Source: Elusimicrobia bacterium UBA4817 (GTDB lineage: Bacteria > Elusimicrobiota > UBA8919). From it: DNA of 44,555 bases. Both the position numbers and the translations under genes were made by a program. Position 1 is the first letter of the stretch. Every line of letters begins with the position of its first letter. Location: NCBI GenBank assembly GCA_002402375.1, contig DHFT01000005.1, positions 1 through 44,555 on the forward strand, written 5' to 3'. Positions 7,947-16,779 of the stretch are shown here, piece after piece. A model generated the notes under the pieces. It saw only the letters and a program-made list of their open reading frames with translations, was not told the origin of the DNA and did not search any database.

Positions 7947-8004
7947 ATTTGTAGATTAGGCAGAATGAGAATGTTTTTTGTTAATAAAAGAATAATTTAA
8001 AATT

Positions 8005-9060
8005 ATGGGATGTTCAATAGCAGGAATAATTGACGAGAAGGGAAATAGGTTTTCCGGAGAAAAGATAATTTGCGCTATAAAAAAAATGTATCTGCGTGCG
8101 AACGGTCTCGGCGGCGGTTTTGCCGGTTATGGCATCTATCCCGGCAATAAAGACGATTTTTGTTTTCACATAATTTATAATGACGAGCCGGTGCAGAAAA
8201 ATACCGAAAATTATCTAAAACATGATTTTGAAATTGTAAAAGGAGAACCTATCCCGACCAGAACGGTAAAGTCAATCGTCAACCGCCCGTTATTGTGGCG
8301 ATATTTCCTCCATGTAAAAGACGAAATAAAAAAACAGTTTTATGAAATGACGGAAGAGGATATTGTGATGCGTTCCGTTATGAAAATTAACGGTGCTCAG
8401 ACCGGTGCTTATGTAATTTCTTCCGGTAAAAATATGGGAATATTCAAAGGCGTCGGATATGCTGCGGACATCGGGGAATTTTACAAACTTGAAGAATACA
8501 GCGGCTATTGCTGGCTCGCCCACGACCGTTTTCCGACGAATACTCCCGGCTGGTGGGGAGGGGCTCATCCTTTCGGACTTTTGAATTTTTCAATAGTTCA
8601 TAACGGAGAAATATCATCTTATGGGATAAATAAACGGTATCTTGAAGAGTTCGGATACCAGTTGACGCTGCACACGGACAGCGAAGCGATTCTTTATCTT
8701 TTTGATTTACTTTTAAGAAAACACAAATTACCGATGTCGCTCGCCCATAAAATTTTGTGCCCGCCGTTGTGGTCGGAAATAGAAAAAATGCCGGCAGATG
8801 AAAAAAAGTTTTATGAGACGCTTAGAATAATTTACGGCAGCGCTTTGATAAACGGCCCATCGGCAATAATTGTTTCCGACGGTAAAAGGATGTTCGGATT
8901 TACCGATAGGATTAAACTCAGACCTTTGGTTGCCGCAAGAAACGGTTCAAAATTCTATTTAGCATCTGAGGAATGTGCCATACAGGAGGTTTGTCCGCTT
9001 AAAAAAGGCGATGTTTTTTTTCCTAAAGTAGGCGAACCTGCAATAGGGTCGCTCGGATAG
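8005..9060 (+). CDS. Glutamate synthase, glutaminase (GATase type II) subunit, archaeal-type split form
   Basis: 351 residues of the class II glutamine amidotransferase fold, here a separate polypeptide. Family motifs are CWLAHDRFPTNTPGWWGGAHPFG (NTP/GGAHPF region, residues about 171-193), SIVHNGEISSY near 198, and LHTDSEAILYLFD near 222. It releases ammonia from glutamine for the FMN subunit encoded next. The start is MGCSIAGII, so the nucleophile would be Cys3 and must be freed by removal of two residues. First gene of the five-gene GOGAT operon, read from the ANTAR-controlled leader. The Shine-Dalgarno signal is weak. Confidence 0.85.
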   Translation: MGCSIAGIIDEKGNRFSGEKIICAIKKMYLRANGLGGGFAGYGIYPGNKDDFCFHIIYNDEPVQKNTENYLKHDFEIVKGEPIPTRTVKSIVNRPLLWRYFLHVKDEIKKQFYEMTEEDIVMRSVMKINGAQTGAYVISSGKNMGIFKGVGYAADIGEFYKLEEYSGYCWLAHDRFPTNTPGWWGGAHPFGLLNFSIVHNGEISSYGINKRYLEEFGYQLTLHTDSEAILYLFDLLLRKHKLPMSLAHKILCPPLWSEIEKMPADEKKFYETLRIIYGSALINGPSAIIVSDGKRMFGFTDRIKLRPLVAARNGSKFYLASEECAIQEVCPLKKGDVFFPKVGEPAIGSLG

Positions 9061-9064
9061 AAAA

Positions 9065-10615
9065 ATGAAAAAATCATTATTATTTCCGGATTTTACAGTT
9101 ATAAGAGACCCCGATAAATGTATACAGTGCGAGGTATGTGTCCGTCAGTGCGCTTTTGATGCGCATTCCTTTGACAAGGCGGCGAATAAAGTTGAAACGG
9201 ATGCTTCAAAGTGTGTCAGTTGTTTACGTTGTGCGACGATGTGCCCGACAGGTGCGTTGACAGTTTCGGAATATCAGCAGAATATCAGAAAAAATAAAAA
9301 CTGGACGGATAAGCAAATAAAAGAATTGTACAAACAGGCCGAAACCGGCGGGATTCTTTTAACAGGAATGGGAACGGATAAGGATTATAAAATTATCTGG
9401 GACCATATCTTACTTGATGCCGCACAGGTTACAAATCCGTCTATTGACCCTTTACGCGAACCGATGGAATTACGAACATATTTGGGAAGCAAGCCGGATA
9501 AAATACAATTAAAAATTAAAAATGAAAAATTAAAAATTGAGAAACCACTTTCTACTTTCTACTCGCCGCTTACTAAATTACCGCCGCAGTTGAAACTTGA
9601 AACACCGATACTTTTTTCTGCAATGAGTTACGGTGCTATTTCGTTGAATACAATGCGTGCTCTCGCCCGTGCATCGGATGAATGCGGAATTTTTTACAAT
9701 ACCGGCGAGGGCGGTCTCCCGAAAGAACTATACAAATACGGAAAAAATACGATTGTTCAGGTTGCTTCCGGCAGGTTTGGTGTCGACCCGGATTATTTGG
9801 ACGTTGCTGCTGCCGTTGAGATAAAAGTTGGTCAAGGTGCAAAACCCGGAATTGGAGGACATCTTCCCGGAGAAAAAGTAACGGACGAAATTTCTCAAAC
9901 AAGAATGATACCGACGGGTACCGATGCGCTTTCACCCGCTCCGCATCACGACATCTATTCAATTGAGGATTTGTCGCAGTTGATTTATTCAATAAAGGAA
10001 GCGACGGAATATAAAAAACCTATAAGCGTAAAAGTTGCCGCCGTTCATAATATCGCAGCAATTGCATCGGGTATTGTCCGAGCGGGCGCGGATATTGTCG
10101 CTATTGACGGACTTCGCGGCGGAACGGGTGCGGCCCCGACGAGAATAAGGGATAATGTGGGGATACCCATTGAACTTGCTATTGCTGCGGTTGACAGCCG
10201 TCTTCGCGGTGAAGGAATAAGAAACAGAGCGTCAATTATTGCCGCCGGAGGTTTCAGAAATTCCGCCGATGTAGTAAAAGCGATTGCTCTCGGCGCCGAT
10301 GCGGTTTATATCGGTACTGCCGCACTTGTCGCGATGGGTTGTCATCTCTGTCAAAAATGTTACACGGGAAAATGTAACTGGGGAATAGCAACGCAAGACC
10401 CGTATCTTGTCAAGCGGCTTAATCCTGAAATTGCATCTCGTCGGCTTGTTAATTTAATTAAAGCGTGGAGTCACGAGATAAAAGAAATTATGGGTGGGAT
10501 GGGAATAAACGCCGTGGAATCGCTTCGCGGTAATCGTCTGCGTTTACGAGGATTTGACCTGCACGAAAACGAACTGAAAATTTTGGATATTAAACCTGCG
10601 GGAGAATCAATGTGA
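9065..10615 (+). CDS. Glutamate synthase, FMN-binding catalytic subunit with N-terminal ferredoxin domain
   Basis: 516 residues. Residues about 17-62 hold two CxxCxxCxxxC [4Fe-4S] motifs (CIQCEVCVRQC and CVSCLRCATMC). The glutamate synthase barrel follows from about residue 175, with GQGAKPGIGGHLPGEKV, ISVKVAAVHNIAAIASG, DGLRGGTGAAPT, and the Cys-rich CHLCQKCYTGKCNWGIATQDP that binds the 3Fe-4S cluster. It converts 2-oxoglutarate and ammonia to glutamate. Residues about 147-168 (around KIKNEKLKIEKPL) lie between the ferredoxin and barrel domains. They are encoded by an AT-rich repeat followed by a CTTTCTA heptamer pair, so they look like an inserted linker. It overlaps the next gene by four bases. 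Confidence 0.88.
   Translation: MKKSLLFPDFTVIRDPDKCIQCEVCVRQCAFDAHSFDKAANKVETDASKCVSCLRCATMCPTGALTVSEYQQNIRKNKNWTDKQIKELYKQAETGGILLTGMGTDKDYKIIWDHILLDAAQVTNPSIDPLREPMELRTYLGSKPDKIQLKIKNEKLKIEKPLSTFYSPLTKLPPQLKLETPILFSAMSYGAISLNTMRALARASDECGIFYNTGEGGLPKELYKYGKNTIVQVASGRFGVDPDYLDVAAAVEIKVGQGAKPGIGGHLPGEKVTDEISQTRMIPTGTDALSPAPHHDIYSIEDLSQLIYSIKEATEYKKPISVKVAAVHNIAAIASGIVRAGADIVAIDGLRGGTGAAPTRIRDNVGIPIELAIAAVDSRLRGEGIRNRASIIAAGGFRNSADVVKAIALGADAVYIGTAALVAMGCHLCQKCYTGKCNWGIATQDPYLVKRLNPEIASRRLVNLIKAWSHEIKEIMGGMGINAVESLRGNRLRLRGFDLHENELKILDIKPAGESM
9506..9561 (+). repeat. AT-rich repeat plus CTTTCTA heptamers inside the GOGAT FMN subunit gene
   Basis: Repeated TTAAAAAT units (9506-9540) are followed by two CTTTCTA heptamers (9548-9561). 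The segment is translated in frame as a charged linker between two domains. Confidence 0.6.
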
Positions 10616-11061
10616 AAAAAATATATTTCAAAGAAGAATATTGTATGGCGTGCCGGTTGTGCGAAATTGCATGTCTTGTCGCCCATTCAAAATCAAAAAA
10701 AATAATTAAGGCGTATAAAGAGGAATTTCCGGGTTTAACTCCGCGTTTGATAATTGAACAAAAAGGTTCGCTTTCATTTGCAATTCAATGCCGTCATTGT
10801 AAAGATGCTCCCTGCGTAGAAGCATGTATTACCGGTGCTATGAAACGGGATAAAAAAACCGGCGTAGTTTCGCACGATAAGGAAAAATGTATAGGTTGTT
10901 GGATGTGTGTTATGTCCTGTCCGTTCGGAGTGATTTTAATGGATATAAAAGAGAAAAAAGTTGCTACGAAATGTGATTTGTGCGCTGATGTCGGCTCGCC
11001 CGCCTGTGTTGATGCCTGCCCGAATGAGGCGCTGGTATATAAAGAAAGTGAGAAAGTATAA
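10612..11061 (+). CDS. Polyferredoxin electron-transfer subunit of glutamate synthase
   Basis: 149 residues with cysteines for four [4Fe-4S] clusters, as in the CooF/HycB type: CMACRLCEIACLVAH at residues 11-25, CRHCKDAPCVEAC near 63, CIGCWMCVMSCPFG near 93, and CDLC plus CVDACP at the end. It should pass electrons between the flavoprotein encoded next and the FMN subunit. The start is GTG at 10612, overlapping the stop of the previous gene, so translation is coupled. Reduced ferredoxin could be an alternative donor. Confidence 0.85.
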   Translation: MKKIYFKEEYCMACRLCEIACLVAHSKSKKIIKAYKEEFPGLTPRLIIEQKGSLSFAIQCRHCKDAPCVEACITGAMKRDKKTGVVSHDKEKCIGCWMCVMSCPFGVILMDIKEKKVATKCDLCADVGSPACVDACPNEALVYKESEKV

Positions 11062-11065
11062 TGTA

Positions 11066-11099
11066 GCCCCCGACTTTAGTCGGGGGTGAGCGAAGCGAA
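11066..11099 (+). repeat. Perfect hairpin repeat between GOGAT genes
   Basis: CCCCCGAC (11067-11074) pairs with GTCGGGGG (11079-11086) around TTTA; the GAGCGAAGCGAA tail follows. No T-run follows, so it is not a standard terminator. It lies just before the flavoprotein start and could affect RNA stability or ribosome entry. Confidence 0.7.
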
Positions 11100-11100
11100 T

Positions 11101-12339
11101 ATGAAAATGAAAGAAAAAATTGTAATTATCGGAAGTTCAGTTGCGGCGATTTCTGCGATAGAGTCCGTCCGCGAAAAAGACAAAAATATTCGGCTCATCG
11201 TCATTACAAAGGAAAAGGATTTGTTTTATTCAAGACCGCTGATTTCATATTTGAATATTTCCGATAAACAGTTTTATTATCGGGATAAAAATTTTTATAA
11301 AAAAAATAATATTGAGTTGATTTTTGATTCGGCGATTTCGGTAGAAAACGATTTTGTTGTTTTAAGAAGCGGAAAAAAAATTAAGTACTCAAAACTGCTT
11401 ATTGCCGTCGGCGGAAAACCGATAATTCCGTCTAACATTTCCGGCATCACCGGTAAAAACGTTTTTACATTGACAACAAAAGATGATGCCGATAACATCA
11501 AGAAATTCTGTAAAAATCAAAAGCACGCAGTAGTAATCGGTTGCGGAATGATAGGAATAAAAGCCGCGGAGTTTTTGAAGAACTTGGGTTTACAGGTTGC
11601 GATTGTTGAACTTGCGGCTCAGCCGTTTGCGTCGGTATTGGATGACAAATCCGGCAAAATTGTTGCGGATGAAATAAAAAAACATGCGAAACTTATCCTG
11701 AATAATTCCGTCTATGAGATAAAAGAAAATCAATGTATTTTAAAAAACGGAGAAAAAATTCCTGCTGATATTGTTATATGTGCAATAGGGGTTGCGCCTA
11801 ACTTGGACATAGCAAAAAAATCACAAATTAAAACAAACAGGGGAATTGTTGTAGATGAGTTTATGCGAACATCAAGGAAAAATATTTACGCCGCCGGCGA
11901 TTGCACGGAAGCACTTGATATTCTTTCCGGCAAAAAAATGCCTATTCCAATTTGGCCCGTTGCATTCAGGCAGGGTTCCGTTGCGGGTAGTAGTATGCTC
12001 GTCGGCAATGTCAAATATGCCGGCGGTTTTGTGAGAAATTCAGTAGATGTTTTCGGGTTGCCGTTAATTACGCTCGGATTGAGCAACGACAAATCCGGCG
12101 AGGAAATTGTGTTTTCCGACGAAAAATCAAAAGTGTACAAAAAAGTAACAGTAAAAGACGGCAAAATAATAGGAGCAATTTTTGTCGGTGACATAAGCCG
12201 TGCGGGAATATTTACCGGAATGATAAAAGACGGGATTGATGTTTCAAATTTCAAGAATGAAATATTTTCGGAAAATTTCGGTTATATTTATGTCCCGAAA
12301 GAATTCCGTTCAAAAGAGGTTACTCCCATAGAGATATGA
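11101..12339 (+). CDS. FAD-dependent NAD(P)H oxidoreductase of glutamate synthase
   Basis: 412 residues of the pyridine-nucleotide-disulfide oxidoreductase fold. The FAD-binding start is IVIIGSSVAAISAIES, the NAD(P)-binding GxGxxG-like segment is AVVIGCGMIGIKAAEFL near residue 143, and the second FAD motif is NIYAAGDCTEA near 261. No redox-active CxxxxC pair is seen, which suggests single-electron or hydride transfer to the ferredoxin subunit. A GTG at 11086 is in frame, but it forms the base of a hairpin, so I prefer ATG 11101 (ATG 11107 is also possible). It overlaps the next gene by ATGA. Confidence 0.85.
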   Translation: MKMKEKIVIIGSSVAAISAIESVREKDKNIRLIVITKEKDLFYSRPLISYLNISDKQFYYRDKNFYKKNNIELIFDSAISVENDFVVLRSGKKIKYSKLLIAVGGKPIIPSNISGITGKNVFTLTTKDDADNIKKFCKNQKHAVVIGCGMIGIKAAEFLKNLGLQVAIVELAAQPFASVLDDKSGKIVADEIKKHAKLILNNSVYEIKENQCILKNGEKIPADIVICAIGVAPNLDIAKKSQIKTNRGIVVDEFMRTSRKNIYAAGDCTEALDILSGKKMPIPIWPVAFRQGSVAGSSMLVGNVKYAGGFVRNSVDVFGLPLITLGLSNDKSGEEIVFSDEKSKVYKKVTVKDGKIIGAIFVGDISRAGIFTGMIKDGIDVSNFKNEIFSENFGYIYVPKEFRSKEVTPIEI

Positions 12340-13094
12340 TTATAAACTCACAAAATCTTACTCATAAAAAATTAAATGAGAAAATAAGAAGTGCGGTCAA
12401 ATCCGGTGTTAATCGGATTGAACTTGAAAATGTTAACGGACAGAGATATATTGCTTCAGGGCTTAAAGCAAATGTAAAAATTGAGATACATGGTATCGCG
12501 GGAAACGACCTCGGAAGTTTTATGAGCGGTCCGGAAATAAATGTTTTAGGAAATGCGCAGGATTGCGTGGCAAATACTATGGATGCCGGAAAAATATCAG
12601 TTCACGGTTCTGTCGGCGATATTCTCGGATATGGTATGCGCGGCGGAAAAGTTTTCATCAAAGAAGATGCAGGTTATCGTGCCGGAATACATATAAAATC
12701 ATATTTCGCCAAAGGCGAATCCGCCTCTGGCGGAAAAGAAATGGTTCCTGTTATAGTTATAGGCGGTAGTGTCCGTGATTTTTTTGCCGAGTATATGGCC
12801 GGCGGAATTATGATTCTTTTAGGTTTGTCCGGCGATAAAAATATAGCGGGAAATTTTATAGGTACGGGGATGCACGGCGGTACAATTTATATAAGAGGAA
12901 AAATAGCCAAAAGCCAACTGGGAAGGGAAGTGGAATTTGTGAAACTTGACAAATCCGATGATGAAATTATAAAAAAATATGTTTCTGAATTTTGCGGCGC
13001 CTTCAATCTTGACCGTAAAAAAATTCTCCGCGAAAAATTTGTAAAACTTAAAGCCATATATCATAGACCCTACGGAACAATATACGCGTATTAA
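12336..13094 (+). CDS. Glutamate synthase GXGXG-domain subunit
   Basis: 252 residues matching the C-terminal right-handed beta-helix of bacterial GltB, here a separate polypeptide. Repeated G-x-x-G-x-G turns are visible: GNDLGSFMSGPEINVLGNAQ, GSVGDILGYGMRGGKVFI, GGIMILLG and GTGMHGGTIYIRG. In GltB this domain positions the amidotransferase against the FMN domain. Residues about 124-133 (AKGESASGGK) are encoded by a short palindromic repeat inserted in a turn. This is the last gene of the GOGAT operon; glnA has its own promoter 42 bases later. Confidence 0.85.
   Translation: MIINSQNLTHKKLNEKIRSAVKSGVNRIELENVNGQRYIASGLKANVKIEIHGIAGNDLGSFMSGPEINVLGNAQDCVANTMDAGKISVHGSVGDILGYGMRGGKVFIKEDAGYRAGIHIKSYFAKGESASGGKEMVPVIVIGGSVRDFFAEYMAGGIMILLGLSGDKNIAGNFIGTGMHGGTIYIRGKIAKSQLGREVEFVKLDKSDDEIIKKYVSEFCGAFNLDRKKILREKFVKLKAIYHRPYGTIYAY
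12706..12735 (+). repeat. Short palindromic repeat inside the GXGXG subunit gene
   Basis: CGCCAAAGGCG and CGCCTCTGGCGG make two small inverted repeats. They are translated in frame as a Gly/Ser-rich loop and are related to the repeat at 7753-7788. Confidence 0.6.
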
Positions 13095-13135
13095 AAAAAC
13101 CCTCAAAATTTTATACAATAATAATGTAAAAAAAG

Positions 13136-13163
13136 TTGACATTTTTATAAATTTAAGTATAAT
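13136..13163 (+). promoter_or_regulatory. Promoter of the glutamine synthetase operon
   Basis: TTGACA 13136-13141 and TATAAT 13158-13163 are separated by 16 bases. The short leader carries GGGAGG at 13179-13184, seven bases before the ATG. No hexaloop hairpins are present, so ANTAR control is not expected here. Confidence 0.88.
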
Positions 13164-13191
13164 CAAAAAAGTGTAAACGGGAGGCAAAACG

Positions 13192-15390
13192 ATGTCATAC
13201 AGAGAACAGATAATTTCAGAAATTACAAACCAGAGGGATTTATTCCAGACGATTAGTCCTGAAATGAAAGGGAAACCGATTTCGGAAATATACGGGCTCA
13301 ACTCTTTTAACGACGAGGCAATGAAAAAACACCTGCCCGGCAAAATATATGAGGCATTAAAAAAAATAATCAAAGAAGGCGGAAGAGTTGAACCGGCATT
13401 AGCTCAAGTCGTTGCGCAGGGTATGAAAGAATGGGCGATAAGCAGAGGCGCAACACATTTTACGCACTGGTTTCACCCGATGACCGGTCTGACGGCGGAG
13501 AAACACGACAGTTTCCTGAATTTCAGCAAAGACGGTAAAGTCATAGAAAAATTTTCGGGAAGTAATCTTATACAGGGTGAACCGGACGCATCTTCGTTTC
13601 CCAGCGGCGGATTAAGAAGCACATTTGAAGCGAGGGGATATACTGCATGGGACCCCACCTCTCCGGCGTTTCTGGTTGAAGCCGTCAACGGCACGACGCT
13701 TTGCATTCCCTGCATATTTTTATCATATACGGGCGATGCGCTGGATAAAAAAGTTCCGCTTCTTCGTTCAATGGACAGGTTAAGTGAAGTTGCCGTAAAG
13801 TTCCTGCACCTTTTTGGAAATAAAAAAATAAACAGGGTTTATACGACTGTAGGTCCCGAGCAGGAATATTTTCTGGTTGACAAAGCATATTATAACAGAA
13901 GACCGGATTTAATCATTACCGGCAGGACATTATTCGGTGCGAAACCGCCTAAGGGACAGGAAATGGAAGACCATTATTTCGGCAGTATCAAAGAAAGAAT
14001 TCTTGCATTTATGCATGATGCGGAATTGGAACTTTTCAAGCTCGGCATCCCCGTAAAAACAAGGCACAACGAAGTTGCGCCAGCGCAGTTTGAAATTGCA
14101 CCGTTGTTTGAAGACAGCAATGTCGCCACCGACCATAACCAAATGATAATGGAAACATTAAAGAAGTTTGCAAACAGGCACAATCTCGCATTATTACTGC
14201 ACGAGAAACCGTTCCTTGGAATAAACGGTTCGGGAAAACACAACAACTGGTCAATGGCGGATTCCGACGGTAATAATCTGCTTGAGCCCGGTAAGACGCC
14301 GCATGCGAACCTGCAGTTTTTAACTTTTTTGCTCGCTACAATTAAAGCAGTTTATAAATATTCCGATTTATTACGCGCAACTGTTGCAACAGCAGGTAAT
14401 GACCATCGTCTGGGAGCAAATGAAGCTCCGCCTGCGATAATTTCGGTGTTTTTAGGAGAACAACTCACGGAAATTTTAAACAATCTGGAAAAAAATAAAA
14501 AGGCGGATTACAGCGATAAGGCGATTATAAATCTCGGCATCAGTAAATTACCGACGATAAGCAGGGACAACAGCGACAGAAACAGAACTTCCCCGTTTGC
14601 GTTTACAGGAAATAAGTTTGAGTTCAGAGCGGTGGGTTCGTCGCATTCTATAGCGATGGCAAATTATACGCTGAATGTTATTGTCGCCGATGTTCTGAAT
14701 GTTCTCTACAAAGATATAGACAATAATATGAAAAAGGAAAAAGATATTAACAAGGCGGTACTGAAAGCGATTATTCCCATAATAACTGAAACTAAGCCGA
14801 TAAGATTTGAGGGAAACAACTATGACCCTGCATGGGAAAAAGAAGCGGCAAAACGCGGTTTGCCGAACAAAAAGACCACGCCGGAATCGCTGAAAGACAT
14901 TATAACCAAAAAGAACAAAGATGTTTTCGTAAGATTAAATGTTCTTAGCGAAGCGGAAATAGAATCCATTTACACAATTCTGTTAGAACAGTACATAAAA
15001 GTCGTGAACATAGAGGTTGAGACCGTTTTAATGATGGCGAAAACGCTTGTAATTCCCGGTGTAGTTAAATATCAGAATGTCCTGGCGCAGTCGGTAAAGA
15101 ACTTAAGTTCTATAAAAGGAATTGACGCTAAAGTGCTGAAAAAAGAATCGGAAATGGTTTTAATGTATTCAAAACTGGTAGCGGAACTTTACGAAAAAAC
15201 AGGAAAACTTGATTCGGTGCTTGACAAGAGAGAAAAAATGGGTGGTGAAGACGAAAAAGCAAATTTCTATTGCAGTGAAATAATTCCGTTAATGTACGGT
15301 CTGCGGGAAACGGTTGACGCCCTTGAAGAATGTACCGGCGATGAATACTGGGCCCTTCCGAAATACAGGGAAATGCTTTTTGTCTACTAA
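13192..15390 (+). CDS. glnN: Glutamine synthetase type III
   Basis: 732 residues, the length of the GSIII family (bacterial GS type I is about 450). Family signatures include THFTHWFHPMTG near residue 89, EKHDSF, GGLRSTFEARGYTAWDPTSP near 140, PEQEYFLVD near 222, and KTRHNEVAPAQFE near 288, which carries metal-binding Glu residues. Further on are INGSGKHNNWSM and the ATP/ammonia-site region GNDHRLGANEAPP. It makes glutamine from glutamate, ammonia and ATP. The ribosome binding site is strong and the promoter is near-consensus, so expression should be high. It leads a run of genes with gdhA, serA and aconitase. Confidence 0.95.
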   Translation: MSYREQIISEITNQRDLFQTISPEMKGKPISEIYGLNSFNDEAMKKHLPGKIYEALKKIIKEGGRVEPALAQVVAQGMKEWAISRGATHFTHWFHPMTGLTAEKHDSFLNFSKDGKVIEKFSGSNLIQGEPDASSFPSGGLRSTFEARGYTAWDPTSPAFLVEAVNGTTLCIPCIFLSYTGDALDKKVPLLRSMDRLSEVAVKFLHLFGNKKINRVYTTVGPEQEYFLVDKAYYNRRPDLIITGRTLFGAKPPKGQEMEDHYFGSIKERILAFMHDAELELFKLGIPVKTRHNEVAPAQFEIAPLFEDSNVATDHNQMIMETLKKFANRHNLALLLHEKPFLGINGSGKHNNWSMADSDGNNLLEPGKTPHANLQFLTFLLATIKAVYKYSDLLRATVATAGNDHRLGANEAPPAIISVFLGEQLTEILNNLEKNKKADYSDKAIINLGISKLPTISRDNSDRNRTSPFAFTGNKFEFRAVGSSHSIAMANYTLNVIVADVLNVLYKDIDNNMKKEKDINKAVLKAIIPIITETKPIRFEGNNYDPAWEKEAAKRGLPNKKTTPESLKDIITKKNKDVFVRLNVLSEAEIESIYTILLEQYIKVVNIEVETVLMMAKTLVIPGVVKYQNVLAQSVKNLSSIKGIDAKVLKKESEMVLMYSKLVAELYEKTGKLDSVLDKREKMGGEDEKANFYCSEIIPLMYGLRETVDALEECTGDEYWALPKYREMLFVY

Positions 15391-15411
15391 GAAATACGGA
15401 GGCATTAATCT

Positions 15412-16767
15412 ATGTCAGTTATCAGCGATGTTATTGCAAAGGTGAAACAGAAAGACAGCGACCAGCCGGAGTTTATTCAGGCGGTAAGCGAGGTTATGGA
15501 AACATTGGAGCCGACGGTAAAAAAGCATCCGGAGTTTGTTAAGGCAAAGATTTACGAAAGAATTGTGGAACCGGAAAGGATGATTATTTTTAGAGTTCCG
15601 TGGGTTGATGATAAAGGTGAAGTCCAAGTCAACAGAGGTTTTCGGGTGCAGTTTAATAATGCAATCGGACCATATAAAGGCGGACTTCGGCTTCACCCGT
15701 CGGTAAATTTAAGCATTATAAAATTTTTAGGCTTTGAGCAAATTTTTAAGAACTCGCTTACAACGCTTCCCATGGGCGGTGCAAAAGGCGGTTCCGATTT
15801 TGACCCCAAAGGCAAATCCGACTCGGAGGTTATGTGGTTCTGCCATTCATTTATGAGGGAACTTTACAGGCACATAGGTCCGGATACGGATGTCCCCGCC
15901 GGTGATATCGGCGTCGGCAGCCGCGAAATCGGTTATATGTTCGGCTATTACAAAAAAATTGTTAACGCACACGAGGGCGTTTTAACCGGTAAAGGAATAG
16001 AATACGGAGGCAGTTTAATAAGACCCGAGGCGACCGGTTACGGGCTGGTTTATTTTACCGCTGAAATGCTTGCCACCAGAAAAATGGATTTGAAGGGGAA
16101 AACGGTTGCAATTAGCGGCGCCGGAAACGTTGCCCAGTATGCGATAGAAAAAGTAAATCAGATGGGCGGCAAAGTTATTACTTTATGCGATTCCGACAGC
16201 ACAATAGTTGACGAAGAAGGGATATGCAGCGATAAATTAGAGCATATAATTAAAATAAAAAATGTTAAGAGGGGAAAGATAAAAGAGTATGTTGATAAAT
16301 ATAAAGCGGTATGTTTCGTCGGCAAAAGCGTCTGGGATGTGATTAAAGAAAAGGGCTTGAAGGTAGATATTGCCCTGCCCTGTGCAACTCAAAATGAGAT
16401 AGATAAAGAGCATGCGACGGCACTTGTTAAAAACGGCTGTTTTTGTGTGGCGGAAGGTGCCAATATGCCGAGTACGATTGATGCAATAAGAGTTTTTCAG
16501 GAACACAATGTTCTTTACGGTCCTGCAAAGGCGGCAAACGCCGGCGGTGTCGCGACATCCGGGCTTGAAATGAGCCAGAACTCACTGCGGCTTTCTTGGA
16601 GCAGAGAAGAGGTTGATAGCCGGCTTTTAGTGATTATGAAAAGCATCAATAAAGCATGTCTTGACGCCGCTGAAAGTTACGGTAAAAAAGGCGATTACCT
16701 GACGGGGGCGAACATTGCCGGATTTCTGAAAGTTGCCAAAGCGATGCTTGCTTACGGCGTTGTGTAA
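15412..16767 (+). CDS. gdhA: NADP-type glutamate dehydrogenase
   Basis: 451 residues, typical of the hexameric bacterial enzyme. Visible are GGLRLHPSVNLSIIKFLGFE, the catalytic-lysine motif PMGGAKGGSDFDPKG near residue 122, DVPAGDIGVGSREIGYMFG near 163, and the nucleotide-binding GAGNVAQYAIEK near 236. It aminates 2-oxoglutarate reversibly. GGAGG at 15398-15402 gives a good ribosome binding site, 21 bases after the glnN stop. Having GDH next to GS and GOGAT offers a low-ATP route when ammonium is plentiful. Confidence 0.95.
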   Translation: MSVISDVIAKVKQKDSDQPEFIQAVSEVMETLEPTVKKHPEFVKAKIYERIVEPERMIIFRVPWVDDKGEVQVNRGFRVQFNNAIGPYKGGLRLHPSVNLSIIKFLGFEQIFKNSLTTLPMGGAKGGSDFDPKGKSDSEVMWFCHSFMRELYRHIGPDTDVPAGDIGVGSREIGYMFGYYKKIVNAHEGVLTGKGIEYGGSLIRPEATGYGLVYFTAEMLATRKMDLKGKTVAISGAGNVAQYAIEKVNQMGGKVITLCDSDSTIVDEEGICSDKLEHIIKIKNVKRGKIKEYVDKYKAVCFVGKSVWDVIKEKGLKVDIALPCATQNEIDKEHATALVKNGCFCVAEGANMPSTIDAIRVFQEHNVLYGPAKAANAGGVATSGLEMSQNSLRLSWSREEVDSRLLVIMKSINKACLDAAESYGKKGDYLTGANIAGFLKVAKAMLAYGVV

Positions 16768-16779
16768 AAGAAGGTATAA

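Noticed and set aside
7966..8001. Eleven-codon ATG reading frame in the GOGAT leader as a leader peptide
   Set aside because: It has no ribosome binding site and no regulatory codon pattern, and is best explained by AT-rich chance.
13095..13191. Possible ANTAR leader upstream of glnN
   Set aside because: The expected leader is only about 25 bases and holds no hairpins or terminator.
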